Shown: in pieces, positions 14,820-21,909 of the stretch | Layout of the letters: each line of letters starts with the position of its first letter | Numbering within the stretch: the first letter of the stretch is position 1 | From: Bacillota bacterium | GTDB taxonomy: Bacteria > Bacillota > Clostridia > Peptostreptococcales > Anaerovoracaceae | DNA length: 21,909 nucleotides | Direction: 5' to 3' | NCBI GenBank assembly: GCA_016284485.1 | Contig: JAEEOX010000118.1 | Span: 1-21,909, forward strand | Translations under genes and position numbers: made by a program | The notes under the pieces: generated by a model | Told to the model about the DNA's origin: nothing | Database searches by the model: none | The model's input: the letters and a program-made list of their open reading frames with translations, nothing else

Positions 14820-14846
14820 ACCGAAAGCCGGCTATGCCGGCTCGGT
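14820..14846 (-). terminator. Second hairpin downstream of ftsZ
   Basis: ACCGA+GCCGGC (14820-14824, 14827-14832) pairs with GCCGGC+TCGGT (14836-14846), leaving a 2-base AA bulge and a 3-nt loop. It is stable and GC-rich, but no clean T run follows on the minus strand. With the hairpin at 14854-14871 it forms a tandem end to the ftsZ transcript. Confidence 0.55.
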
Positions 14847-14852
14847 CATTTC

Positions 14853-14871
14853 AAAACCGGTTTTCCGGTTT
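14853..14871 (-). terminator. Terminator after ftsZ
   Basis: AAACCGG (14854-14860) pairs with CCGGTTT (14865-14871) around a TTTT loop. On the minus strand it reads CCGGTTTTG right after the ftsZ stop codon, with a short four-T run. The short stem and short T run suggest partial termination. Confidence 0.65.
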
Positions 14872-14874
14872 CAG

Positions 14875-16083
14875 TTATTCTTCAAGAAAGCTGGGGATCA
14901 CAAACTCAGATCTCTCTGATCCTTCTTCTTCGTTCTTCTTCTTCTCCAGGAGCTCCTGAAGGGTGATCTCTGTTCCGCTGAGACCGTCAACCTTGCCGAA
15001 TACTTCGTCAAGTCCCTTTGCCTGAGGTGCTTCCTTGGGCATTCTGGTCTCCTCGTCAGTCCTGTTCAGACCTGTGGTCACAGGCTTCGGCTCCGGTGCG
15101 GGTGCCGCAACGACGGGTTCTTCTTCATAGTCATCTTCTTCATCGAATCCGGTGGCTATGACGGTGACCTTGATCTCGTCCTTCATGGACTCTTCGTTGG
15201 AAACTCCGAAGATCAGGATGCAGTCATCGTCTGCTCTCTTCTGAACTTCAGAAGCGATCTCATTGATCTCCATCATTCCGATGTCATATCCGCCTACGAT
15301 GTAGAGCAGGATGGCCTTTGCACCGTCGATGGTGGTCTCAAGCAACGGGCTCTCCACGGCTCCCTTTACAGCGTCCTGAGCTCTTGTCTCGCCGAATCCG
15401 TGTCCGACGCCCATGTGAGCAACTCCTCTGTCCGTCATGACTGAGCGGACGTCAGCGAAGTCAACGTTGATGAGAGCGTCATCCCTGATAAGGTCGGCGA
15501 TGCCCTGTACGCCCTGGCGGAGAACGTCGTCAGACATCTTGAAAGCTTCAAGCATCGATGTGGTCTTGGAGCTGTTCTCGATGAGCTTATCGTTGGGGAC
15601 CACTACGAGAGCGTCCACATATTCCTTCAGGTATTCTACGCCCAGTTCAGCCTGCTTGGCTCTCTTCTTGCCTTCGAAAGAAAACGGCTTGGTAACCACT
15701 CCTACTGTAAGGATGCCCATTGCCTTGGAAGCCTTGGCAATGACGGGAGCTGCTCCCGTTCCTGTGCCGCCGCCCATTCCGGCAGTGATGAATACCATGT
15801 CAGCGTCTTCGATGTGGGCAACTATATCCTCGATGGATTCCTCAGCAGCCAGCATACCGATCTCCGGATTCGCGCCTGCTCCGAGCCCTCTCGTAAGTTT
15901 CTCTCCGATCTGGATCTTTGTATCTGCATTGCCGAGAGCCTGGGTGTCAGTGTTCACAGCGATGTAATCGATTCCCCTGAGTTCGGCCTCGATCATCTGG
16001 TTGATGGCGTTGCATCCGCCTCCGCCTACGCCGATGACTTTGATGACTGCTCCTTTTCTCTCGTTAGTATCAAACTGTAGCAT
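14875..16083 (-). CDS. ftsZ: Cell division GTPase FtsZ
   Basis: A 402-residue tubulin-like GTPase that polymerises into the division ring. The GTP-binding half has GVGGGGCNAINQM (18-30) and the signature GGGTGTG (104-110). The T7 synergy loop reads NVDFADV (206-212), supplying the catalytic acids at D208 and D211. The globular core ends near residue 318, followed by an acidic, Pro/Ala/Glu-rich linker and a C-terminal peptide EFVIPSFLEE (393-402). That peptide keeps the IPxFL core used to bind membrane tethers but ends in acidic residues where many homologues have basic ones. GGAGG lies 9 nt before the ATG. The gene stands alone between its own promoter and terminator hairpins, downstream of proBAC and not of ftsA. 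Confidence 0.97.
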   Translation of the reverse strand: MLQFDTNERKGAVIKVIGVGGGGCNAINQMIEAELRGIDYIAVNTDTQALGNADTKIQIGEKLTRGLGAGANPEIGMLAAEESIEDIVAHIEDADMVFITAGMGGGTGTGAAPVIAKASKAMGILTVGVVTKPFSFEGKKRAKQAELGVEYLKEYVDALVVVPNDKLIENSSKTTSMLEAFKMSDDVLRQGVQGIADLIRDDALINVDFADVRSVMTDRGVAHMGVGHGFGETRAQDAVKGAVESPLLETTIDGAKAILLYIVGGYDIGMMEINEIASEVQKRADDDCILIFGVSNEESMKDEIKVTVIATGFDEEDDYEEEPVVAAPAPEPKPVTTGLNRTDEETRMPKEAPQAKGLDEVFGKVDGLSGTEITLQELLEKKKNEEEGSERSEFVIPSFLEE

Positions 16084-16124
16084 TTAATTCTACCTCCATA
16101 GTGTCACTAAACATACTTAAGTGC

Positions 16125-16153
16125 ATTATAGCATACGATTATTTTTTTTGCAC
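16125..16153 (-). promoter_or_regulatory. Extended -10 promoter of ftsZ
   Basis: On the minus strand TGCTATAAT (TATAAT at 16125-16130) is an extended -10 box, with a weak -35 GTGCAA at 16148-16153 and a 17-bp spacer. It lies 42 nt before the ATG. The rest of the proC-ftsZ gap (16154-16222) is A/T-run-rich. It holds only a weak long-range pairing (GGGAAC 16170-16175 with GTTCCC 16213-16218), so no clear terminator for proC is visible. Confidence 0.65.
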
Positions 16154-16222
16154 TATTTTTTTTAGGTCCGGGAACACATATCGTGCACGTTTTTTCAAGG
16201 CACAAAAAACCCGTTCCCCCTT

Positions 16223-17029
16223 TTATTTTCCAAGCTCGTCGCTTCTTTTCCTCGCAGCCAGATATCCCTTCTCCACCGTCTCCCGGAAACCGTCCTTCTC
16301 CATGGCGTTCACTCCTGCCTCGGTGGTGCCGCCTTTTGAGGCCACATGGGATATCATCTCCTTGGCAGACGCACCGTTCCTCTCCATGAGCTCAGCAGCT
16401 CCGAAGAAGGTCTGAAGCGCCAGTTTCTCCGCCGTCTCCCGATCCATGCCGTCTCTTACGGCCGCTTCTGTCATCGCATCGGTCAGAAGGTAGAAATATG
16501 CCGGACCCGACCCTGAAAGGGCTGTGACCGCCGATATGAGGCTCTCATCCACCCTCTCGGTGAGTCCCAGAGGGGCGAAGAGTTCCTCCGCAAGCCTTCC
16601 GTCTTCTTCTCCAGCGAAACGTCCCAGGGCGTAGCCCGTGGCGCTCTTTTTGATGGACAGTCCCAGGTTAGGCATGGCTCTCACCACCCTGGCGCCGGGG
16701 ATCAGCCCTTCCATGGTCTCCGTGGTAATGCCCGCCATCACCGAGACGTAGAGTTTCTCACTGTCGAAAAACTTCCCGTACTGATCCATGGCGTCTCTGA
16801 AATTCTGGGGCTTCACACAGAAGAATACTATGTCCGCATCAGCCACGTCCTCCGGCCTGCCCTGCACCACTCCGTACTGCTCCGACAGAGCTCCCGCGGT
16901 CACCGGGTTACCGGGGTTGATCACGGTTATGTTCTCCGCAGGCACCGCCCCGCTCTCCGTGAGGCCTGCCACCATGGCTTTTGCAATGAATCCGCTGCCC
17001 AGAAAGGCAGTCCTGAGTGTTTCGATCAT
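16223..17029 (-). CDS. proC: Pyrroline-5-carboxylate reductase
   Basis: A 268-residue enzyme that reduces pyrroline-5-carboxylate to proline with NAD(P)H, the last proline step. The N-terminal Rossmann domain has LGSGFIAKAMVAGL (about 10-23) and VFFCVKPQNF (about 69-78). The C-terminal dimerisation/substrate domain has the signature ALSGSGPAYFYLLTDAM and HVASKGGTTEAGVNAM, both intact. Length is normal. It starts 3 nt after the proA stop with AGGA just before the ATG. It is the last gene of the proBAC operon, so the full glutamate-to-proline pathway is encoded together. Confidence 0.96.
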   Translation of the reverse strand: MIETLRTAFLGSGFIAKAMVAGLTESGAVPAENITVINPGNPVTAGALSEQYGVVQGRPEDVADADIVFFCVKPQNFRDAMDQYGKFFDSEKLYVSVMAGITTETMEGLIPGARVVRAMPNLGLSIKKSATGYALGRFAGEEDGRLAEELFAPLGLTERVDESLISAVTALSGSGPAYFYLLTDAMTEAAVRDGMDRETAEKLALQTFFGAAELMERNGASAKEMISHVASKGGTTEAGVNAMEKDGFRETVEKGYLAARKRSDELGK

Positions 17030-17032
17030 TTC

Positions 17033-18286
17033 CTAATTCCTCGTCTGTCCGTTTCCTCTGACTATATACTTATATGACGTTATCTCTCTCAGTCCCAGGG
17101 GTCCTCTGGCGTGCATCTTCTGCGTGGATATGCCTATCTCCGCGCCGAATCCGAACTCGAATCCGTCGGTGAACCTGGTGGATGCGTTCCAGTTCACGCA
17201 GGCCGCGTCCACCTCCTTAAGGAATCTCTCGGCCCTTGACTGATCTTCCGTGAGTATGCACTCCGTGTGATGAGTACCGTATCTGTTGATGTGAGCGATG
17301 GCCTCCTCAAGACTGTCCACGGTCCCTGCGGAAATATCCATGCTGAGGTACTCCCTGCCCCAGTCCTCCGGACCGGCGGGTACCAGTCCCGGGGCCAGTT
17401 CTCTTATGGAGTCATCTGCGTGGACCGTCACTCCGTGCTTCTTAAGCGCCTCCATGAGCCTTCCGGCGTTTCCCAGCCACTTCCTGTGGATCAAAAGACT
17501 CTCGCAGGCGTTGCACACCGAAGGCCGCTGGGTCTTGGCGTTTAAAACTATCTTTTCAGCCATGTCATAGTCCGCGCTCTCGTCAATGAAAACGTGGCAG
17601 TTCCCAACTCCTGTCTCCAGCACGGGGACCCTGGAGTTCTGAACCACGTTGTTGATAAGGTCTGCTCCCCCTCTGGGTATTATCAGGTCCAGATACTCCG
17701 TGAGCTGCATCAGCTGGTTCACGGCGTCATGGGACTTCTCCTCTATCAGTTCAAGGCATCCGGGATCGATGGCAGATCCAGAGAGGGCAGACTTCATGAC
17801 CTCAACCAGTTTCCTGTTGGACCTGAGAGCGCTTCCGCTTCCCCTTAAGATTATACCGCTTCCCGCCTTTAAAGCAAGGACTGCCGCGTCCACAGTCACA
17901 TTGGGCCTGGCCTCATAGATCATTGCTATGACTCCCATGGGCACGGAGACCTTGCGGATCAAAAGACCGTTGGGCCGGCTGTACTCTTCCAGCACCCTGC
18001 CCACGGGATCCTCCAGCTCCGCCACCTGGCGCACTCCTTCGGCCATCCCTCTTATTCTGTCCTCGGTCAGTTTCAGCCTGTCCAGAAGCTGATCGTTCAT
18101 GCCTGAATCTTTTGCGGCGGCCTGATCCTCAAGGTTGGCCCGGAGGATGCCATCCATGTTATCCAGAAGAGCCCCCGCTATCTTAAGGAGAGCCTCGTTC
18201 TTTTCGTCCGATGATAACAGTCCCAGGCCGAAGGCGTGCTGCCTCACCGACCTGGCCTTGTCCGTAACTTCTCTAAATTCCTTCAT
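17033..18286 (-). CDS. proA: Glutamate-5-semialdehyde dehydrogenase (gamma-glutamyl phosphate reductase)
   Basis: A 417-residue NADPH-dependent aldehyde-dehydrogenase-fold enzyme that reduces gamma-glutamyl phosphate to glutamate-5-semialdehyde. Visible signatures are VPMGVIAMIYEARPNVTVDA (115-134), GSGIILRGSGSALRSN (142-157), VPVLETGVGNCHVFID (220-235) and the catalytic cysteine in PSVCNACESLL (C258). The C-terminus carries FEFGFGAEIGISTQKMHARGP. Length matches the family. Its start overlaps the end of proB by 14 nt, which suggests coupled synthesis of the two enzymes; this fits the known need to pass an unstable phosphate intermediate between them. Confidence 0.97.
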   Translation of the reverse strand: MKEFREVTDKARSVRQHAFGLGLLSSDEKNEALLKIAGALLDNMDGILRANLEDQAAAKDSGMNDQLLDRLKLTEDRIRGMAEGVRQVAELEDPVGRVLEEYSRPNGLLIRKVSVPMGVIAMIYEARPNVTVDAAVLALKAGSGIILRGSGSALRSNRKLVEVMKSALSGSAIDPGCLELIEEKSHDAVNQLMQLTEYLDLIIPRGGADLINNVVQNSRVPVLETGVGNCHVFIDESADYDMAEKIVLNAKTQRPSVCNACESLLIHRKWLGNAGRLMEALKKHGVTVHADDSIRELAPGLVPAGPEDWGREYLSMDISAGTVDSLEEAIAHINRYGTHHTECILTEDQSRAERFLKEVDAACVNWNASTRFTDGFEFGFGAEIGISTQKMHARGPLGLREITSYKYIVRGNGQTRN

Positions 18287-19349
18287 AGATATTCACCGCC
18301 ATGTTATCCTTGTGCACCACTTCGTTTACTTTCTCGGTACCTTTGTCCAGATCTCTGAAGGAGCAGCCTGCAGTGCCCTTGCCCAGGCGCTCATGGGTCT
18401 CGCTCATGAGAATGTTCACCACGTCTCCCTCCTCAAAATCTCCTTCCCAGGCCACCACACCCTTTCTCAGGAGGCTCTTGCCCTTGAGGGTTATGGCTTC
18501 AGCCGCTCCCTTGTCCACATAGATGTTTCCATGGGGTCTGGCATAGAAGGCCATCCACTGGAGCCTGGTCTTCAGCCTGCTTCCCGCTGTGAAGAGCGTG
18601 CCCTGTCCGGTGCCCGCCACCGCGTTGCTTACGGCATCCTCATCCTTATAGGAACAGATGAATACCGGAACTCCTGCAGTGGTGGCGAATTTGGCAGCAG
18701 TGAGCTTAGTCTTCATGCCGCCCGTTCCGTTTCCGGAGCCTGCGCCTCCCGCCAGCCTCTCTATATCTCTGGTGATCCTGTCCACCACAGGTATCCTCTC
18801 TGCCCCTTCCTTGGCGGGATCCTTGGTATAGAGCCCGTCCACGTCAGTGAGGAGGACCAGCAGGTCCGCATGCATCATTCCTGCCACCTGGGCGGAAAGA
18901 GTATCATTGTCACCAAGCTTTATCTCATCCGTGGCTACGCTGTCGTTCTCATTGATGATGGGGACAGCCCCTGCCTTTATGAGGGTGCCCAGGGCGTTGA
19001 AGGCATTCATGTACCTTTCCTTGTCTGTGAAGTCCGCCCTTGTAAGAAGTATCTGGGCGGATACATATCCCCTCTCATCCAGGGCCTCCGTGTACATTTC
19101 CATGAGAAGTCCCTGCCCTGCGGCCGCCGCAGCCTGCTTCCTCTGAACCGTGGTAGGACGCATGGTGTAACCCAGCCTCCTGAAGCCTGCAGCGATGGAT
19201 CCGGAAGACACCACGATGACTCTGTGTCCCTGATCCTTCAGATCGCAGATCTGTCTCACGATGTTCCGGATCTTTTTCTGATTTATGTTTCCGTCTCTGT
19301 CCGTGATCGAGCTGGTGCCGATCTTGACCACTATCAGTTCCTTGTTCAT
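18273..19349 (-). CDS. proB: Glutamate 5-kinase with PUA domain
   Basis: A 358-residue enzyme that phosphorylates glutamate with ATP, the first and normally proline-inhibited step of proline synthesis. The amino-acid-kinase domain (about 1-255) shows VVKIGTSS (about 7-14), VVSSGSIAAG (about 45-54), NENDSV and GDNDTLSAQVA. A C-terminal PUA domain (about 270-358, GNIYVDKGAAEAITLKGKSLL) is present. The glycine-rich GGAGSGNGTGGMKTKL marks the flexible kinase loop. It is the first gene of proBAC with its own promoter and a short leader. No T-box or other riboswitch is apparent in the leader, so feedback control of the enzyme is the likely regulation. Confidence 0.97.
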   Translation of the reverse strand: MNKELIVVKIGTSSITDRDGNINQKKIRNIVRQICDLKDQGHRVIVVSSGSIAAGFRRLGYTMRPTTVQRKQAAAAAGQGLLMEMYTEALDERGYVSAQILLTRADFTDKERYMNAFNALGTLIKAGAVPIINENDSVATDEIKLGDNDTLSAQVAGMMHADLLVLLTDVDGLYTKDPAKEGAERIPVVDRITRDIERLAGGAGSGNGTGGMKTKLTAAKFATTAGVPVFICSYKDEDAVSNAVAGTGQGTLFTAGSRLKTRLQWMAFYARPHGNIYVDKGAAEAITLKGKSLLRKGVVAWEGDFEEGDVVNILMSETHERLGKGTAGCSFRDLDKGTEKVNEVVHKDNMAVNIYEGI

Positions 19350-19391
19350 GATTCCGCCCGTATTTTGTGTAAAAAAATAAAGAATTATATT

Positions 19392-19420
19392 ATTATATAT
19401 AACTCCCGCACAAAAAACAA
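19392..19420 (-). promoter_or_regulatory. Promoter of the proBAC operon
   Basis: On the minus strand TTGTTT (19415-19420) and TATAAT (19392-19397) are 17 bp apart. A second TATAAT lies 8 bp downstream (19384-19389). The stretch is strongly AT-rich and follows the ftsQ terminator directly, so it gives the proline genes independent transcription. Confidence 0.75.
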
Positions 19421-19437
19421 GTATTCTTTACCTCATC

Positions 19438-19459
19438 AAAAAAGCCGGCATCGCCGGCT
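19438..19459 (-). terminator. Terminator after ftsQ
   Basis: AGCCGGC (19443-19449) pairs with GCCGGCT (19453-19459), a 7-bp stem with a 3-nt loop. It is followed on the minus strand by six Ts (19438-19443). It lies 14 nt past the ftsQ stop and separates the division genes from proBAC. Confidence 0.92.
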
Positions 19460-19473
19460 CAAACTGTCTGATC

Positions 19474-20226
19474 TCAATCCAGAGCAGGGTCAAAGGAAAC
19501 GTAGTTTTCTCCCGTTACCTTGATGGTCCCCCTCTCAATTCCCTGGCTGAAAAGATTCTGTACCACCAGCTGGATATCCTTGTGCTTCAGGGCGTCCACT
19601 ATGTTGTCAGAAAGTCCCTTCACCACCAGGTTGTCCAGCACATAGGCGCTGACTCCTGCATCGCTTATGTGAATGGCCCTGAAGTACATATCGTTGGCCA
19701 GCATGGCGTAGACTATCTCCATGCTCTGTCTGTAGAGCACGGTCTCCTCCACCTCCAGGGGCTCTCCCAGAGTCATCTTTTTGATGCTCAGTCCGTGGAT
19801 GATGGTGACCTTGGGATCAACCGAAGTCAGCCTGAGAACTGTGCCCTCGTCATCTATGACAACGAATCTGTCGCCGTAGACCACAGCGGCGGTCTGCTTT
19901 CTCTCCGTTATGTGGATGACCACCGTCGAGGGAAGCTTCCTGGTGATCCTGACCTTTTCCATATATGGATCCTTCATGAGCTGCTTCTTGATATCTGAGG
20001 GTTTGAATCCGGTGAAGATGTTCACCCCTGTATCGCAGTCGCCCATGTTGATTATCTCTTCGTCGTTGTAGTAGGTGTTTCCCTCCACCTCGTAGGTCGT
20101 GACATCAAAATGAGGCGATTTCAGGCCGTAGATCACGGCGCCGATCATCGCCAGGATGATGACGAGGATGGTGAATCCTCTGAATCTCCTTATCTTTCTT
20201 TTTGCTTCTCTGTCACTTTTTGCCAT
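19474..20226 (-). CDS. ftsQ: Cell division protein FtsQ/DivIB
   Basis: A 250-residue bitopic membrane protein of the divisome. It has a short basic cytoplasmic N-terminus (KRKIRRFRG), one membrane segment (about residues 18-35, TILVIILAMIGAVIYGL), then a POTRA domain beginning FDVTTYEVEGNTYYNDEEI (about 40-110) and a beta domain (ITERKQTAAVVYGDRFVVIDDEG onward). FtsQ/DivIB works outside the membrane with FtsL and DivIC to control septal wall synthesis by FtsW/FtsI. It follows murG by 32 nt and ends the ftsW-murG-ftsQ transcript. No ftsA follows. The fold is clear; overall conservation of this family is always low. Confidence 0.9.
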   Translation of the reverse strand: MAKSDREAKRKIRRFRGFTILVIILAMIGAVIYGLKSPHFDVTTYEVEGNTYYNDEEIINMGDCDTGVNIFTGFKPSDIKKQLMKDPYMEKVRITRKLPSTVVIHITERKQTAAVVYGDRFVVIDDEGTVLRLTSVDPKVTIIHGLSIKKMTLGEPLEVEETVLYRQSMEIVYAMLANDMYFRAIHISDAGVSAYVLDNLVVKGLSDNIVDALKHKDIQLVVQNLFSQGIERGTIKVTGENYVSFDPALD

Positions 20227-20258
20227 ATTCTGAACCGGACGCCGCGTCCCTCACTTTT

Positions 20259-21374
20259 TCATGGGTTCTGCAGTCCGGCATCCTTCACTATCTCTTCGTA
20301 TATTATATCCGTAGCCATGGAAGGTGCAAGTGTCCTTGCGATCCTGCCCATCTCAAGGGCTTTGTCCGGATCCTCTCTGAGTTCCCTTACCATCTCCATC
20401 ACCTTCTCCGGAGTAACGTCCTTCTCCTCGATCATGAAGGCCGCTCCCGCATCGGCAGCCGCCTTGGCGTTGTAGTACTGATGGTTGGCGGATACGTTGG
20501 GTGACGGTATGAGGATGGAAGCCTTGCCCTGAGCCATGGCCTCAGCCATGGAAAGTGCTCCCGCCCTTGATATCACCACGTCACAGGCTGCCAGACAGTC
20601 CTGCATGTTGTCTATGTAGCTGGTGAGACGGATGTTTTGCTCCGTTTTTATGCCTCTTAATGACAGTTCCTCCAGCACCTTGTCATAATACCACTTTCCG
20701 GTGCCGAATATAAGGGTCTCTTTGGGCTTTCCGTTCATGGCGCCGGTGAACTCCACTCCGATCTTGTCGATGGTCTCCGCGCCCAGGGATCCTCCGAAGA
20801 TCAGGACGACGAAGTCATCCTGAGCTATGCCCAGTCTCTCCCTTGCGGCATCCTTCTCCAGTGTGAAAAACTCCTGTCTCACAGGGTTGCCGCTTACGAT
20901 CAGCTTGTCCTTATCCGAGAAGTACTCCCCGCCCTCCTTGAAGCCGAGGAATATCTTTCTCACGTATTTCTCCAGTTTCCTGTTGGAAAGTCCCGGGAAG
21001 GCGTTCTGCTCGTGGACGTAGCACTTGATGCCCAGTCGGTTCCCCGCAAAAATCACGGGAAAACACACGAAACCGCCGGTACCTATGATGAGGTCCGGCT
21101 TGAATTCCTTAAGGAACTTCCTTGCCTGCCTGATGCCGTTGGTGACGTGCCATCCGAACTTGAAGAGTTCGATGATGCTGCCCCTCTCGTACCACCTGGT
21201 GTCGATGTCCACCATCTCATAGCCGTACTTGGGGACCACGCCGTGCTCGAATCCGCCCGGATATCCGGCGTAGATTATCTTGCCCTGAGGATCCTTCTCT
21301 CTGAACTTTTCCGCTATGGCCAGGGCGGGATACACATGGCCTCCCGACCCTCCGCCTGTTATAACAGTCTTCAT
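20259..21374 (-). CDS. murG: Undecaprenyl-diphospho-muramoylpentapeptide N-acetylglucosaminyltransferase
   Basis: A 371-residue GT-B glycosyltransferase that adds GlcNAc to lipid I to make lipid II at the inner face of the membrane. The glycine-rich loop GGGSGGH lies at 7-13, IIGTGGFVCFP at 96-106 and HEQNAFPG at 121-128. The C-terminal half has FGGSLGAETID and SRAGALSMAEAMAQGKASILIP, which bind UDP-GlcNAc. I start it at the ATG that overlaps the ftsW stop (TAATG). The frame is open 44 codons further upstream, but that extension is arginine-rich out-of-frame ftsW sequence and not part of the family. It is translationally coupled to ftsW. Confidence 0.97.
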   Translation of the reverse strand: MKTVITGGGSGGHVYPALAIAEKFREKDPQGKIIYAGYPGGFEHGVVPKYGYEMVDIDTRWYERGSIIELFKFGWHVTNGIRQARKFLKEFKPDLIIGTGGFVCFPVIFAGNRLGIKCYVHEQNAFPGLSNRKLEKYVRKIFLGFKEGGEYFSDKDKLIVSGNPVRQEFFTLEKDAARERLGIAQDDFVVLIFGGSLGAETIDKIGVEFTGAMNGKPKETLIFGTGKWYYDKVLEELSLRGIKTEQNIRLTSYIDNMQDCLAACDVVISRAGALSMAEAMAQGKASILIPSPNVSANHQYYNAKAAADAGAAFMIEEKDVTPEKVMEMVRELREDPDKALEMGRIARTLAPSMATDIIYEEIVKDAGLQNP

Positions 21375-21909
21375 TATCTGAAACTCTTGCCGGGCTGTAC
21401 AGCCACGTTCCTCTTCACCATCTTTTTGGATTCTTCCTCTTTCAGCCGCAGCCTTTCGGCGACGATCTCCGCCTCGGCCTCCTCTGACTGCCTGGTGACG
21501 TTCCAAAGTATCCCGATCAGTCCCATGAGAAGAAGCAAGGCGTTTCCTCCGTAGCTCACGAAGGGGAGGATGACTCCCGTGGGAGGCATGGAGGATGTTA
21601 CGACGGCCACGTTGATGGCCACCTGGACGCCTATCATTATGGTTATTCCGGAGGCCAGCATCATGCCGTACAGGTCTTTTGCACGCATGGCTGCTCTGCA
21701 GCCTCTCCAGATCAGTACCAGATATACTATGAGAAGGACCACGATCCCGATGAATCCAAGTTCCTCTCCTATTATTGCCAGGATGAAGTCGTTCTGGGAT
21801 TCGGGAAGGTAGAGATATTTCTGTACGCTGTTACCCAGGCCCAGTCCTTTAAAGCCTCCGGTTCCGAGGGCAAGCAGCGACTGCACTACCTGATATCCCT
21901 TGCCCAGGG
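21374..21909 (-). CDS. ftsW: FtsW/SpoVE-type lipid II polymerase, C-terminal part only
   Basis: About 177 residues are visible; the 5' part lies beyond the window edge, so the true start is not seen. The SEDS-family signature runs GKGYQVVQSLLALGTGG, SVQKYLYLPESQNDFILAIIGEELGF, and near the end PPTGVILPFVSYGGNALL. About three membrane segments are visible, followed by a ~40-residue charged cytoplasmic tail. SEDS proteins polymerise glycan strands from lipid II. The position directly before murG and ftsQ in a division cluster favours FtsW/SpoVE over RodA. FtsW and SpoVE cannot be separated from this fragment. Confidence 0.93.
   Translation of the reverse strand, partial: LGKGYQVVQSLLALGTGGFKGLGLGNSVQKYLYLPESQNDFILAIIGEELGFIGIVVLLIVYLVLIWRGCRAAMRAKDLYGMMLASGITIMIGVQVAINVAVVTSSMPPTGVILPFVSYGGNALLLLMGLIGILWNVTRQSEEAEAEIVAERLRLKEEESKKMVKRNVAVQPGKSFR

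Noticed and set aside
14801..14874. T-box or other amino-acid riboswitch ahead of the pheST operon
   Set aside because: Only 74 nt are available, filled by two simple hairpins; no T-box core sequence is seen. The proB and argS leaders are likewise too short.
18135..19523. Long plus-strand open frame of about 460 codons
   Set aside because: It is antisense to proA and proB, whose families are unmistakable. Its translation has no recognisable domain and it would overlap the proBAC promoter and the ftsQ terminator.
21375..21506. 44-residue N-terminal extension of MurG
   Set aside because: The extension is out-of-frame ftsW coding sequence rich in Arg/Gly. MurG proteins begin at the glycine-rich strand, and an ATG overlapping the ftsW stop fits exactly.

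Overview
The window is a chromosomal stretch of moderate G+C, apparently from an anaerobic Bacillota (Clostridia-type) bacterium. The grounds are: a SpoU methyltransferase-pheS-pheT-zapA-mutS2 order like the ysgA-pheST-zapA-mutS2 region of Bacillus relatives; a DivIB/FtsQ and murG neighbourhood; two radical SAM enzymes; and strong GGAGG ribosome sites. Genus cannot be settled from the sequence. Every supported gene lies on the minus strand, so transcription runs from high to low coordinates.

Read in that direction, the window opens with a cell-wall/division block: the 3' part of ftsW, then murG and ftsQ, closed by a strong terminator near 19440. Next comes a complete proline pathway operon (proB, proA, proC) with its own promoter. 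Then comes ftsZ with its own extended -10 promoter, closed by tandem hairpins. The proline genes therefore sit inside what is normally a continuous division cluster, and no ftsA lies between ftsQ and ftsZ. A long, tightly packed set follows: SpoU methyltransferase, pheS, pheT, zapA, mutS2, a DUF523 protein, argS, two radical SAM proteins (the second with a B12-binding domain) and a TPR protein, ending at a terminator near 1680. Many junctions are ATGA or TAATG overlaps, so translational coupling is likely.

The least ordinary part is 463-1698. A stand-alone PD-(D/E)XK-like nuclease gene (463-1251) is preceded, directly upstream of its ribosome site, by an AT-rich array of twelve ACTAGT-type palindromes (1266-1560). 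Their start-to-start spacing alternates 28, 24, 28, 24, 28, 25, 28, 24, 28, 24, 28 bp. Their orientation alternates too, and the sequence between them is not conserved. Ten copies are exact and the two degenerate ones keep perfect register. I do not recognise this as any described element. It is the best candidate here for a new system: a nuclease-like protein with its own phased DNA (or RNA) target array.

The left end carries a three-gene tRNA operon, Asn(GUU)-Leu(UAA)-fMet(CAU), with a fully consensus promoter, a short hairpin leader and a strong terminator.
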